Assembly: GCA_016718605.1 (NCBI GenBank)
Contig: JADKCY010000002.1
Span: 868,001 to 932,000, forward strand
Length of the DNA stretch: 64,000 nt
From: Lysobacterales bacterium
GTDB taxonomy: Bacteria > Pseudomonadota > Gammaproteobacteria > Xanthomonadales > Xanthomonadaceae
Direction of reading: 5' to 3'
The translations under genes and the position numbers were made by a program. Below are positions 25,729 to 35,243 of this stretch, one piece after another. The notes below the pieces were generated by a model. That model did no database searches and was not told where the DNA came from. It saw only the letters and a list, made by a program, of their open reading frames with translations. The stretch's first letter is position 1, and each line of letters begins with the position of its first letter.

Positions 25729-26142
25729 TCAGTGCACATCCAGGGAATAAATACCCGACCGCAACCACCAGCGCGCAACAACCGCATCCCAGCGCCAGAT
25801 CTGCCGGTCCATCACCACGCGCTCGGTCTGCGTGTGTTTGTTGACCAGCCGAATTTCGACCAACTGCGCCAACTCGTTCTCGCCAAGCGGCTCGCTGCCT
25901 TTGACGTTGTAGCCCGCGACTTGCCATTGCGCATAGCGACCACGCTCGACTGCGCTCAGCGGATGTGCAGTGCGCCATTCCGGGTCAGTGAACTCCATCG
26001 CTACATCGACACCCTCCCAACGCACCGCGCTGGCATAGTGAAACAAGGTGGTGTCGAGCACCTGCTTCTGCGAGCCGGTGCTGGCGCAGGCGGAGAGCAA
26101 CACGGCGAGGATGGCGGCGAAGAAAAGGCGTGTTCTGTTCAT
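25729..26142 (-). CDS. Small lipoprotein of unknown function
   Basis: 137 residues. MNRTRLFFAAILAVLLSAC is a lipoprotein signal peptide with lipobox LSAC, so the mature protein should be lipid-anchored. The rest (RWEGVDVAMEFTDPEWRTAHP, VAGYNVKGSEPLGENELAQL, RQIWRWDAVVARWWLRSG) resembles a family of conserved proteobacterial lipoproteins of unknown role. It precedes the SulP gene with a five-base gap. Confidence 0.75.
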   Translation of the reverse strand: MNRTRLFFAAILAVLLSACASTGSQKQVLDTTLFHYASAVRWEGVDVAMEFTDPEWRTAHPLSAVERGRYAQWQVAGYNVKGSEPLGENELAQLVEIRLVNKHTQTERVVMDRQIWRWDAVVARWWLRSGIYSLDVH

Positions 26143-26340
26143 GTCCGCATGATGCGCCAAAGGGATTTCTGCAGGGAAGAGGCAGCGCATGCCCAAGCCA
26201 CGCGCATGTCGTGAGCCTGTCGCACCACGCTGCTAAACTTGGCGTTTTCCACTGGTGGGCAGGGCGCCCGCAGTGGGCATTCGGATTCGGATGATCGGGC
26301 TGGAGGCCCTGTCGTCGATTCTTTCAGCGTGGGGGAACAC

Positions 26341-28506
26341 ATGTCACTCGTCCGACTTGGCGCGCTTGCGCTGTGCTTTGCTTTTTCTGTTTCCGCGCAG
26401 GCGCAGTTCATCGCCCTGGATGGTTCGGGCAATCCCGAGAATTTCGACACGCTGGCGAGCAGCGGTACCAGTACGGTATTGCCCAGTGGCTGGTATTTGT
26501 CCGAATTGGACGACAACGCGAACACCAGCTACACGGCTGGTGACGGCACAACGCCATCCGGTGACACCTACAGCTTTGGCGCCACCGGAAGCAGCGAACG
26601 CGCGCTCGGCGGACTGATGTCAGGCAGTCTCGTGCCAATCTTCGGTGCACGCATTCAGAACACCAGCGGCAGCAGCTTTTCGGACCTTCCGTTGCAATAT
26701 GTCGGTGAGCAATGGCGACTTGGAACTGCCGGGCGGCAGGATCGGCTTGACTTTCAGTACAGTCTGAATGCGGCCAGCGTGGCCGATGCGGCGGCAACTT
26801 GGATTGATGCCAATTCGCTGGATTTTGTTGCCCCCGTTTCTGCCGGGGCACTTGGCGCCTTGAATGGCAACGCGCCCGCGAATCGACTTGCCATTAGTGG
26901 CACGCTCACCGGAATCAACCTGGCTCCCGGCGCAACACTTTGGATTCGATGGCTGGATTTTGCTGCCACCAGCGCCGATGACGGCCTCGCCATCGACGAC
27001 CTGAGCTTCGGAACCCCCGTCGATCTGCCACCCGCGTTGACGTCGACTGCGCCACTTGATGATGCGATCAATGTCCCGGTTGACCAAGCCGTGCGTCTGA
27101 CCTTCAGCGAAGCGGTGGACATTGCTGATGGCACGCTCAGCTTTGTCTGCAACGGCCAACCGGTGTCGCACACACGCTCTGCCGGACCGGTCGAGTACCT
27201 GTTGACGCCGACCAGTCTGCTGCCGTTCAGCGCAAGCTGCGAGGTCGCCATTCCTGCAGCAGCGGTCACTGACCGTGATGGCGCCAGCGACAGCTTGTCC
27301 GAAGCGGTCGCACTGAACTTCATCACCACGGCTGACCTTCCACCCAGCGTTGTCTCGACCTCACCTGCCGACGGCGCACAGAACGCACCCGCAGTGGGCA
27401 GTATCGAAGTGCGTTTCAGCGAAGCGGTCAGCCTCGGCTCCACCGCTTTCAGCCTGTCCTGTGCGGAAAGCGGCAGCGTCGCGCTCAGCTTCCCATCCTC
27501 GGGAACGGTGATCAACGCCACGCCCGCCGCGCCGCTGAGCAATGGCGAACTATGCAGCTTCAGCGTGCACGCGGCGCAAGTGAGCGATGCCAGTCTGCAG
27601 ACCATGCTGACCGACCTGAGCATCAGTTTCCGCATCGCTGCCGGTGCGAGCGGCTATTACGCACAGGTCAACACCAGCAGCCCCTCGCAACTGCGCTGCT
27701 CATTGCACGAGATTATCGACGATCACACCGTGCGCCCCTACGAATGGGTGGTACTCGAAGAAGCCGACGCCGCCCCCGACGACGTGTGTGCCGCTGGCAC
27801 AGCCAGCGGTCAGAACTACATTCTGGATATCTACCGCAACCGTTGTTACGCCAAGCCCAGTCAGCGCTCGGGGGCGACCGGTCCGAACAACTACAATCGC
27901 GAACACACCTGGCCCAAGTCACTCGGCTTCCCAAACGAATCCAGCCCGCCGCATACCGACACCCACATGCTTCATCTGTCGGCCTCGGACTACAACTCGG
28001 ATCGTGGCAACAAGCCATTCGACAACTGCACAAGCAACTGCACTGCGCTGCCAACCGACAGCAATGATGGCCGTAGCGGCACCAATTTCGTGGCAGGTTC
28101 CGATGGCAACGCAGGCACCTTCGAAGTATGGGACGGCATGAAGGGCAACATGGCGCGTGCGGTGTTCTACCTTGCCATTCGCTATGAGGGCGACGCTCAC
28201 AGCAATGGCACGCCCGAACCCGATCTCGAACTCACCGACAACCGCGCCTGGATGACCGCCTCCGGCGCCAACGGCAAGTTTTACATGGGTGTGCTGACCA
28301 CCCTGATGGCTTGGCATGCGGCGGACCCGGTGGACGCCCGCGAACTGGAGCGCAACGAAGTGGTCTTCGGCATTCAAGGCAATCGCAATCCGTTCGTCGA
28401 TCACCCGGAGTGGGCCTCGCTGGACCTGTTCACTTCCTCCCAGCCAACCACCTGCGAGTTGAATACCACCCTGCCGCCCGAGGTGTTCCAGAACGGCTTC
28501 GAATAA
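26341..28506 (+). CDS. Secreted endonuclease I family nuclease with Ig-like domains and C-terminal NGFE motif
   Basis: 721 residues from ATG 26341. A signal peptide (MSLVRLGALALCFAFSVSAQA) is followed by a beta-rich region of about 200 residues. Two Big_5-like domains come next, each with a conserved start (PALTSTAPLDDAINVPVDQA and PSVVSTSPADGAQNAP). The C-terminal 280 residues are an endonuclease I domain: YNREHTWPKS with the metal-site His, TDTHMLHLS, and ELERNEVVFGIQGNRNPFVD. Such enzymes degrade DNA non-specifically outside the cell, for nutrient or phosphate gain or matrix turnover. The protein ends FQNGFE, a C-terminus shared with three other secreted proteins in this window. Confidence 0.85.
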   Translation: MSLVRLGALALCFAFSVSAQAQFIALDGSGNPENFDTLASSGTSTVLPSGWYLSELDDNANTSYTAGDGTTPSGDTYSFGATGSSERALGGLMSGSLVPIFGARIQNTSGSSFSDLPLQYVGEQWRLGTAGRQDRLDFQYSLNAASVADAAATWIDANSLDFVAPVSAGALGALNGNAPANRLAISGTLTGINLAPGATLWIRWLDFAATSADDGLAIDDLSFGTPVDLPPALTSTAPLDDAINVPVDQAVRLTFSEAVDIADGTLSFVCNGQPVSHTRSAGPVEYLLTPTSLLPFSASCEVAIPAAAVTDRDGASDSLSEAVALNFITTADLPPSVVSTSPADGAQNAPAVGSIEVRFSEAVSLGSTAFSLSCAESGSVALSFPSSGTVINATPAAPLSNGELCSFSVHAAQVSDASLQTMLTDLSISFRIAAGASGYYAQVNTSSPSQLRCSLHEIIDDHTVRPYEWVVLEEADAAPDDVCAAGTASGQNYILDIYRNRCYAKPSQRSGATGPNNYNREHTWPKSLGFPNESSPPHTDTHMLHLSASDYNSDRGNKPFDNCTSNCTALPTDSNDGRSGTNFVAGSDGNAGTFEVWDGMKGNMARAVFYLAIRYEGDAHSNGTPEPDLELTDNRAWMTASGANGKFYMGVLTTLMAWHAADPVDARELERNEVVFGIQGNRNPFVDHPEWASLDLFTSSQPTTCELNTTLPPEVFQNGFE

Positions 28507-28520
28507 ACCGGTGCAGTGCG

Positions 28521-28541
28521 GCCGGGTGAGTTTCGCCCGGT
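28521..28541 (+). terminator. Possible terminator hairpin after the nuclease gene
   Basis: GCCGGG, loop TGAGTTTCG, CCCGGT form a short GC stem 14 bases after the stop. There is no clear T-run, so confidence is low. Confidence 0.3.
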
Positions 28542-28662
28542 CGTCACTTCGGCATTTGCTAAAGTACTGAACTTGAATCACGGCAGCACTGGCGAACCAT
28601 TGCCGCCCGCGAGGGTCTGCTCGCGCTCGGCTGGTTGATTGCCCCTACCTTGGACGGATCGC

Positions 28663-30861
28663 ATGAACGTTCTGCTGCGCTTGCTGCTGCTGGTTTTTTT
28701 GAGTTTGTCATCGCAGGTGCGGGCGATCGATGAATCCGATCTGCTTCCGATTGATGCCGCCTTCCAAGTCAGCGCAACCGCACTGGATGCGCAGACCGTC
28801 GAAGTCCACTGGCAAATCGTCGAGGGCTACTACCTCTATCGTCATCGCATCGGCGTCGTGGTCGATGGCGACGGCAGCGCGGGCGAGTTGAGCCTACCGC
28901 CCGGCGAAGCCAAGCACGACGAGTTTTTCGGCGATGTCGAAACCTATCGGGGCCAGCTGACGGCGCAGCTCGACGGTGCTTCAGGCGATCCGCAAGGCCA
29001 ACTCCGCTTGAAGGTCCGCTATCAGGGCTGTGCCGATATCGGTATCTGCTATCCCCCGCATCAGACGACTCTGACCGTCGCGCTGCCGACGGCCCCGCCA
29101 AGCACAGGTCTGCCACCCGCGCCAATGACGCCCGCAGGCCTGCCGTTTCTCGGCGCACCGCAGCCGGTTGCTCCTCTGCTGGGTGATGGCACAGCCGAAA
29201 CCACGATGGCGCCACTGCCAGAGGATCAGGCGTTCACGTTCGAAGCCATCGCCACCGCCGCCGACGAACTGTTGATGCGCTTTACGCCAGCCAAAGGCTA
29301 TTACCTGTATCAGGATCGCTCGTCCTTCCGCGTGCGTGACGACGCAGTTCAGACAGGCCAACCACAATGGCCGGTCGGCAGCACCCATCGCGATGAACAT
29401 TTCGGTGATGTCATCGTCTATTTCAATGAGGTCGAAATTCCCCTGCCCTTGATTCGAAACGAGGGCGCAGCACGGCGTATCCGGTTGGAGGCGAATTTTC
29501 AGGGCTGCCAGACCGATGGCATTTGCTATCCGCCGATGACGCGGACCTTGGACATCGATCTCCCGGCGGGGCCTATTCGCGAGCGTCCACCCGCTTCTGC
29601 CAAAGCCGATGCCAAACGTGAAACAGGCCTGGATTTCGGTGCTTGGCTGCTCGCACTGCTGGGTGCCTTCGCCGGTGGCATCGTGCTCAACCTGATGCCC
29701 TGCGTCTTGCCGGTGCTGTCCTTCAAAGCGATCGGACTTGCCAAGAGTGGTGAGAGCCACGCCAAGGCGCGCGCCCACGCACTTTGGTACACCGCAGGCG
29801 TACTGGCGAGTTTCATCGGTGTCGGCCTGTTGGCGATTGGTTTACGTGCCGCAGGACAAGCCTTGGGTTGGGGCTTCCAACTGCAGCAACCAGTCTTCGT
29901 GGCGGCGGTGGTGTACGTCATGTTCGCGGTCGGACTGAGCCTTTCTGGCGTGGTCAGTTTCGGCGCGGGCTTGGCTGGAAGCGGGCAATCGCTGACGCAA
30001 CGCAGTGGTCCGCTGGGTGATTTTTTTACCGGTGTGCTGGCGGTGGTGGTGGCCAGTCCCTGCACTGCACCGTTCATGGGGCCAGCGCTCGCGCTCGCGT
30101 TCGCTTCCTCGTCGCTGACCGCAATGAGTATTTTCATTGCCTTGGGCCTTGGACTTTCGCTGCCCTTCCTGCTGATCGGCTTCGTTCCCGCGCTGGCACA
30201 ACGACTGCCAAAACCGGGCGCGTGGATGGACACGCTGAAGCAAATCCTGGCCTACCCGATGTATCTGACCGCGATCTGGTTGCTGTGGGTGTTGATCAAC
30301 CAGCGTGGTGCGGATGCCGGTGGCCTGGTGCTGATTGGGCTGACCACGTTGGCGGCGGGTCTGTGGTGGTGGGAGCGCCAGCGCTTTGGCGAATCGTCTG
30401 CGCAAAAGATCGTCGCTCTGCTGCTGATCCTGATCTCGCTATTGCCACTGTGGCAAGTCTGGCGTCTGCCCGCGCTGCAGGCAGCGCAGGCGCAGACCGA
30501 GGCAATGGCCGACGCATATTCGGCTGAACGACTCGCTGCCTTGCGCGCGGAAAACAAGCCAGTCTTCGTCAACATGACCGCCGACTGGTGCGCCACATGC
30601 AAACTCAATGAGTCGCGCGTACTGGCACGCGACGCCTTTCAGCAAGCCCTCAAAGACACCGGAACCGCCTATTTGAAAGGCGACTGGACCAATGTCGACC
30701 CAGCGATCACCGCCTTTCTCGACGCTCACGGCGCGGTCGGTGTACCGCTGTATGTCATGTTTTGGCCGGGACAAAGCGAGGGCATCGTGCTACCAACGCT
30801 GCTGACCGAGAACACGGTGCTGGAAGCGCTTCGGGCCTCAACAGCAGGCAGTTCACCATGA
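28663..30861 (+). CDS. dsbD: Thiol:disulfide interchange protein DsbD with doubled N-terminal domain
   Basis: 732 residues from ATG 28663 with a signal peptide. Two DsbD alpha-type domains occur in tandem, near residues 25-140 (ending GCADIGICYPP) and 190-310 (ending GCQTDGICYPP), each with its Cys pair. An eight-helix membrane core follows, with the two redox Cys in LMPCVLPVLS and ASPCTAPFMG. The C-terminal thioredoxin domain has WCATCK. DsbD carries electrons from cytoplasmic thioredoxin to periplasmic substrates. Classical DsbD has one alpha domain, so the doubling is unusual. The stop overlaps the start of the next thioredoxin gene by four bases (ATGA). Confidence 0.9.
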   Translation: MNVLLRLLLLVFLSLSSQVRAIDESDLLPIDAAFQVSATALDAQTVEVHWQIVEGYYLYRHRIGVVVDGDGSAGELSLPPGEAKHDEFFGDVETYRGQLTAQLDGASGDPQGQLRLKVRYQGCADIGICYPPHQTTLTVALPTAPPSTGLPPAPMTPAGLPFLGAPQPVAPLLGDGTAETTMAPLPEDQAFTFEAIATAADELLMRFTPAKGYYLYQDRSSFRVRDDAVQTGQPQWPVGSTHRDEHFGDVIVYFNEVEIPLPLIRNEGAARRIRLEANFQGCQTDGICYPPMTRTLDIDLPAGPIRERPPASAKADAKRETGLDFGAWLLALLGAFAGGIVLNLMPCVLPVLSFKAIGLAKSGESHAKARAHALWYTAGVLASFIGVGLLAIGLRAAGQALGWGFQLQQPVFVAAVVYVMFAVGLSLSGVVSFGAGLAGSGQSLTQRSGPLGDFFTGVLAVVVASPCTAPFMGPALALAFASSSLTAMSIFIALGLGLSLPFLLIGFVPALAQRLPKPGAWMDTLKQILAYPMYLTAIWLLWVLINQRGADAGGLVLIGLTTLAAGLWWWERQRFGESSAQKIVALLLILISLLPLWQVWRLPALQAAQAQTEAMADAYSAERLAALRAENKPVFVNMTADWCATCKLNESRVLARDAFQQALKDTGTAYLKGDWTNVDPAITAFLDAHGAVGVPLYVMFWPGQSEGIVLPTLLTENTVLEALRASTAGSSP

Positions 30862-31409
30862 GTCCAAAGAGCCTCCTGCTGATTCTGGCCTTGGCCCTCT
30901 TCGGTGGACTCGCAGGCCTTTGGGTCGGTGGCCTCGTGCATCAGCCTCAAGGTACGCCACCTCCGCCGGGCACGCCGATGTTGGCAGTGGGTGATAGCGC
31001 GAGCGACTTCCAATTGCCGGATCTTCAAGGGCAACCGCAAGCCTTCACGCAATGGCACGGAAAGCCCATCCTGCTGAATTTCTGGGCCACCTGGTGCCCA
31101 CCTTGCATCGAAGAAATGCCGATGCTGGATGCGGCGCATCGCGCCGATGGCAGTGGCTTGACGGTGATTGGGGTGGCACTCGATGAGGGCGGCGAAGTTC
31201 AGAAATTTCTTGCCAAGAATCCCGTCCGCTACCCGATCCTGCTGGCCGGCGAGGGGGCGGAAGTCGATTTGTCGACCACCTACGGCAACGCGAAATCCGT
31301 GCTGCCGTATTCCGTGCTGATTGGCCGTGATGGCCAGATTCTTGCTCAAAAATTCGGCTTGCTACGCGAGCGCGACTTGGACGCTTGGCAAGCAATGATT
31401 CGCGAGTGA
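30858..31409 (+). CDS. TlpA-like membrane-anchored thioredoxin
   Basis: 183 residues. An N-terminal hydrophobic segment (LLLILALALFGGLAGLWVGG) anchors or exports the protein. A TlpA/ResA-type thioredoxin domain follows: LNFWATWCPPCIEEMPML with active site CPPC and the cis-Pro region VLPYSVLIGRDG. Such proteins act as periplasmic reductants for cytochrome c maturation or other partners and receive electrons from DsbD-type proteins. Its overlap with dsbD fits that electron path. The start at 30858 is fixed by the ATGA overlap. Confidence 0.88.
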   Translation: MSPKSLLLILALALFGGLAGLWVGGLVHQPQGTPPPPGTPMLAVGDSASDFQLPDLQGQPQAFTQWHGKPILLNFWATWCPPCIEEMPMLDAAHRADGSGLTVIGVALDEGGEVQKFLAKNPVRYPILLAGEGAEVDLSTTYGNAKSVLPYSVLIGRDGQILAQKFGLLRERDLDAWQAMIRE

Positions 31410-31457
31410 GGGCGCGCGTCGCGGAACGACCTGATCGACCTTGGGGCTTTGCGCAAG

Positions 31458-31492
31458 CTTGGAATGCCCTGTGTGACCGAGGGCACTCCAAG
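31458..31492. terminator. Strong inverted repeat between convergent genes
   Basis: CTTGGAATGCCCT, loop, AGGGCACTCCAAG pairs over 13 positions with a single mismatch. It is followed by a modest T-rich stretch and lies between the TlpA-like gene and the convergent secreted protein gene, so it may serve both. Confidence 0.6.
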
Positions 31493-31515
31493 TTGCGATT
31501 TCAACCCGCGACCAA

Positions 31516-31857
31516 TCAGTCAGTCAGCGTGTAGCTGCCGGTTTCACACAAATCGACCGCACCGCGTTCGACCACATCGCCGTCTTCAAAGACGAATCTC
31601 AGATCGTATTCACACTGCTCACGACCATCACCGATGGTGACGTTGACGGAATCACCCGATGCCAAGATGTCCAGTCCAAGGATGTCGTCCTCCCATTGCG
31701 CGACGTTGTAGGGCGAGGCGTAGAACTCGACCACCGCATAGCTGGACTCATTGTGCAGACTGAACTCCAGATCTTCGGCGAACACCGGAAACGCACACAT
31801 CATCGCCACCAGCGAGCCCCACAAAGCACGCGGCACTACCCCCTTGCTGTTCCACAT
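31516..31857 (-). CDS. Small secreted hypothetical protein
   Basis: 113 residues from ATG 31857, preceded by GGGAG. An N-terminal signal (ALWGSLVAMMCAFPVFA) precedes EDLEFSLHNESSYAVVEFYA. The mature part contains two Cys (EQCEYDL and VDLCETG) that could form a disulfide, in a compact beta-rich fold (GLDILASGDSVNVTIGDG). Similar small secreted proteins of unknown role occur in many Proteobacteria. It is divergent from the TMEM43-like gene. Confidence 0.7.
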   Translation of the reverse strand: MWNSKGVVPRALWGSLVAMMCAFPVFAEDLEFSLHNESSYAVVEFYASPYNVAQWEDDILGLDILASGDSVNVTIGDGREQCEYDLRFVFEDGDVVERGAVDLCETGSYTLTD

Positions 31858-32100
31858 ATGACCGTCTCCCTGCCCGACATGGGCAGGCAATAGTAGGCCC
31901 ATCGTCCAGGTCATGCCGTCTCGGCTGGCGTGAAATTTGTTGCCGCATCGGGCAGAGTTCAGCCTTCAGGGATAGACGTTGGGTCACCGCAACTAGGCAT
32001 TCGCTCTCTTCGTGGCATTGTGGAGAGCAATTCAAAGCAAGACTTGCGTTCGGCCACGCATCAACCATGTGCGATGAAAGCACTTTTTGGAGGGGGGAAT

Positions 32101-33282
32101 ATGCGCGGGGATTCTTTCAGTACCACCACGCAGCAATCCTGGGGCAGTCGCCTGATGCAGTCCTTGGGAGGCGTGCTGGTCGGCGGTGCGCTCGGCATTG
32201 GCGCAGTCGTTCTGTTGTTCTGGAATGAAGGTCGCGCCGTGGATCGCGCTGACACGCTCGCTCTCGGCGCTGAGCGTGTGATCGACATCACTGCCGACCA
32301 CATCGATGCCAGCCACGAAGGCGCACTGGTACATGTCGGTGGAATCACGACGGTCAACGGCAGTCTGCGCGATCCGCTGTTCGGCATCGAACAGGCTGCC
32401 GTCCGCCTGCGGCGACAGGTTGAAATGTACCAATGGGTAGAAGAACGTGAATCCAAAACGCGCGAAAAACTCGGCGGCGGCACGGAAACGGTGACCACCT
32501 ACCGCTACGAAAAGAAGTGGACGGATCGACTGCAGGATAGCGGCAACTTCCAGGAGTCTTCCTCACACCGCAATCCGCAGTCGATTCCGTTGGAAGCAGC
32601 AGACTGGACAGCGGATGCTGTTCACCTCGGTGTGTTCCGGTTGAACCCAGCGCAGATTGCCGAACTGGGGCCGAGCCAGACGCTGGCGCTGGCAGGCTTG
32701 TCTCTACCAGGTCAAGTCGTCGACAAGCCGGTGATCACGCGTGGCGACCATCTGTTTCTGGGCAAAACCCCTGACGAACCGCGCGTCGGCGATCTACGCG
32801 TACGTTTCGATTGGGTGGCGCCGGGTGAGGTCAGTGTCGTGGCAGCGCAACACGGGGACAGCTTTGCACCATTGATCACGCCCACCGGAGAACTCGCATT
32901 ACTGGAGAACGCTCTGGTCAGCGCCGAAGCCATGTTCGCCAGCGCCAGGAGCAGCAACACGATGCGGACTTGGCTGTTGCGCGGGGTCGGCCTGCTGTTG
33001 CTGTTTATCGGCTGGAAGTTGGTACTGAATCCGCTGCGCACCTTTGCGGCAGTGGTGCCCATTTTTGCTCGCATCGTCGGCTTTGGCACCGGGATGGTCG
33101 CGATGGCATTGACCCTGGTGATTGGCCTGTCGACGATTGCACTCGCATGGATGGTGGCGCGGCCATTGCTATCGCTGGCACTTCTCGCCGTCGTTGTCGC
33201 CACACTGCTGTGGCTGATTCGGGGACGCAACGCAGGGCACGCGACACCCAGCGCCGTACCCCCTCCGCCGCCACCGGCTTGA
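32101..33282 (+). CDS. TMEM43 family membrane protein
   Basis: 393 residues from ATG 32101, chosen because GGAGGGGGG lies just upstream. A first transmembrane helix (GVLVGGALGIGAVVLLFWNE) is followed by a large domain with the family's Tyr-x-Trp and Glu-rich segment (QVEMYQWVEERES) and KWTDRLQDS. Three or four helices at the C-terminus follow, then a Pro-rich tail. Bacterial TMEM43 (DUF1625) proteins have unknown function; the human member sits in the inner nuclear envelope. Neighbours give no clear functional link. Confidence 0.85.
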   Translation: MRGDSFSTTTQQSWGSRLMQSLGGVLVGGALGIGAVVLLFWNEGRAVDRADTLALGAERVIDITADHIDASHEGALVHVGGITTVNGSLRDPLFGIEQAAVRLRRQVEMYQWVEERESKTREKLGGGTETVTTYRYEKKWTDRLQDSGNFQESSSHRNPQSIPLEAADWTADAVHLGVFRLNPAQIAELGPSQTLALAGLSLPGQVVDKPVITRGDHLFLGKTPDEPRVGDLRVRFDWVAPGEVSVVAAQHGDSFAPLITPTGELALLENALVSAEAMFASARSSNTMRTWLLRGVGLLLLFIGWKLVLNPLRTFAAVVPIFARIVGFGTGMVAMALTLVIGLSTIALAWMVARPLLSLALLAVVVATLLWLIRGRNAGHATPSAVPPPPPPA

Positions 33283-33310
33283 TTGCGTTAACCTCGCAGC
33301 GCAGCTGGAC

Positions 33311-34000
33311 TCAATGCGCCGCGGGGTTGTCGACCAAAGTGCCCTTGTCGAGGTGCACGGTGCGTCGCGCGTAGTCGGCTGCCTTGGGATCGTGCGTGAC
33401 CATGATGATGGTCTTGCCGAACTCGGCATTCAGTCGCTGCAACAGACGCAGCACTTCGTCGGCGGTTTTGCGATCCAGATCGCCGGTCGGCTCATCGCAG
33501 ATCAGCAATTGCGGGTCAGACACCAACGCTCTCGCGATTGCCACGCGCTGCTGTTGCCCGCCGGAGAGTTCATTCGGCTTGTGTTTAGCGCGATCCGACA
33601 AGCCCACCAGATCCAGTGCAACCCGAGCACGATGCGCGCGCTCTGCTGCGCCCATGTCCGTCAACAGCAAGGGCAACTCGACGTTCTTTTGCGCGGTCAG
33701 CACTGGCATCAGGTTGTAGCTCTGAAAGATGAAACCAACCGTCTCGGCACGCCAACGCGCCAGTTCGTCCGCACCGAAATCGTCGATGCGCTGACCATCT
33801 ACTTTTAGCACCCCATCGGTGGGTGAATCGATGCCACCAATCAGGTTCAACAAGGTTGTCTTGCCCGAACCCGAAGGCCCCATCAACGCGACAAAATCGC
33901 CCTGATCGATATCCAGATGGATATGGTGCAACACCTCAACGCGCTGTTTGCCGCGCACGTAGGTCTTGGTGAGATCGCGAATTTCCACCAGAACGGGCAT
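33311..34000 (-). CDS. ABC transporter ATP-binding protein (MacB/LolD type)
   Basis: 229 residues. Walker A GPSGSGKTT, Q-loop FQSYNLMP, signature LSGGQQQRV, Walker B LLICDEPTGDLD and the switch His in MVTHD are all intact. The sequence type matches the MacB/LolD/FtsE group that works with FtsX-like permeases. It begins one base after the stop of the membrane-fusion protein gene, so the two form an operon. No permease follows; the next gene is on the other strand. The permease may be encoded elsewhere. Confidence 0.9.
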   Translation of the reverse strand: MPVLVEIRDLTKTYVRGKQRVEVLHHIHLDIDQGDFVALMGPSGSGKTTLLNLIGGIDSPTDGVLKVDGQRIDDFGADELARWRAETVGFIFQSYNLMPVLTAQKNVELPLLLTDMGAAERAHRARVALDLVGLSDRAKHKPNELSGGQQQRVAIARALVSDPQLLICDEPTGDLDRKTADEVLRLLQRLNAEFGKTIIMVTHDPKAADYARRTVHLDKGTLVDNPAAH

Positions 34001-34001
34001 G

Positions 34002-35213
34002 TCACTTGTCCACGCTGACGCGACTGCCATCGCGCAGCTTGGCCGCCGGTGTGAGAACGACCTGTGCACCCGCCGACACACCCGAAGAAACTAGTCGCTC
34101 GGCATCACGCTTGTCGCCCAGAGTCACCGCAACTTGCCGTACCACCTCGCCTTCCAGCACGAAGACATGCGATTCCTCGTCAGTCGTCACGACGGCGCGT
34201 TCGGGCAACCAAACACCCTGCACAGGCGCGGCCATCGGATCAGCGGCTTGCAGAAAGCTCACCCGCACGCCCATGTCCGGCACGATGCGGCTGTCTTTCT
34301 CGTCCAGCGCGATGCGCACTTTGACGGTCGCCTTGGTGCGATCCGCGGTGGGCACGATGGCAATCACCGAACCCGGAATCTTCCAATCCGGATAGGCATT
34401 CAGGACTGCCTGCACCGGCATACCCGGCTGAACACGTCCGATGTAGGCCTCGTTGACGTCCACGTTCACTTCCAGCGAATCCATATCCACCAGTGTGCCG
34501 ATGCCGGTGCGAGTGAAGCCACCACCCGCCGACAGCGGCGAGACCATTTCGCCGGGCTGCGCCGCCTTGGCGATGATCACGCCATCAAACGGTGCGCGCA
34601 CTTCGGTGTTCGCGACATTCAATTCAGCCACGGCAAGCTGATCACTCGCCACCTGCACAGACTTGCGCAAACTCAGCAAGCGCGCGGCACGGCTATCGCG
34701 ATCTGCTTGGGCCGCATCCAATGCGCTCTGCGACGTCAGCTTGCGGTCGATCAGATCCTGTTGGCGACGCAGACTCAGCTCGGCGAGATGCAATTGGCTC
34801 TCGGCCTCGGCAAGCTGCGACTGTGAAGAGGCCAACTGCGAACGCACCAGAGCGCGCTGCGCTTCGGCATCGACCGGATCGAGACGCGCCAGCAAATCAC
34901 CTGCTGCGACGCGCTGCCCCTCTTCGATATTCACCTCCAGAACCCGCCCGGTGATTTTCGACGACACGGTGGCAATGCGACGTGCCGTGACGAAACCCGA
35001 GGCGTCCAACAACGAGGTCGGACCACTTTGAGCGGCATCGACGGCCACGGCGGTTTCGACGACGATCGGACGCATGGCGCGCAGCCCGTAGAGTCCGCCC
35101 AGCAGCAGAATCAGGATCGCCGCCACCCAAGGCCAGCGACGCCTACGCGGAGCTTTCGCAGCACTGCGACGATCAATGCGCAGTTCTTTCAGCATGTCTT
35201 CGGGACGGCTCAT
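34002..35213 (-). CDS. HlyD/MacA-type periplasmic adaptor (membrane fusion) protein
   Basis: 403 residues. A short cytoplasmic head ending in Arg-rich KAPRRRRWPW precedes one transmembrane helix (VAAILILLLGGLYGL). Then come a lipoyl half (SSKITGRVLEVNIEEGQRVAAG), a coiled-coil hairpin (about 115-195), the second lipoyl half (NTEVRAPFDGVII) and beta-barrel domains. Such adaptors link an inner-membrane ABC transporter to outer-membrane export. It is the first gene of a two-gene operon with the MacB-type ATPase. Confidence 0.88.
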   Translation of the reverse strand: MSRPEDMLKELRIDRRSAAKAPRRRRWPWVAAILILLLGGLYGLRAMRPIVVETAVAVDAAQSGPTSLLDASGFVTARRIATVSSKITGRVLEVNIEEGQRVAAGDLLARLDPVDAEAQRALVRSQLASSQSQLAEAESQLHLAELSLRRQQDLIDRKLTSQSALDAAQADRDSRAARLLSLRKSVQVASDQLAVAELNVANTEVRAPFDGVIIAKAAQPGEMVSPLSAGGGFTRTGIGTLVDMDSLEVNVDVNEAYIGRVQPGMPVQAVLNAYPDWKIPGSVIAIVPTADRTKATVKVRIALDEKDSRIVPDMGVRVSFLQAADPMAAPVQGVWLPERAVVTTDEESHVFVLEGEVVRQVAVTLGDKRDAERLVSSGVSAGAQVVLTPAAKLRDGSRVSVDK

Positions 35214-35243
35214 GTTCGAATTCCAGAGTTCGCAAAAAAAGGC

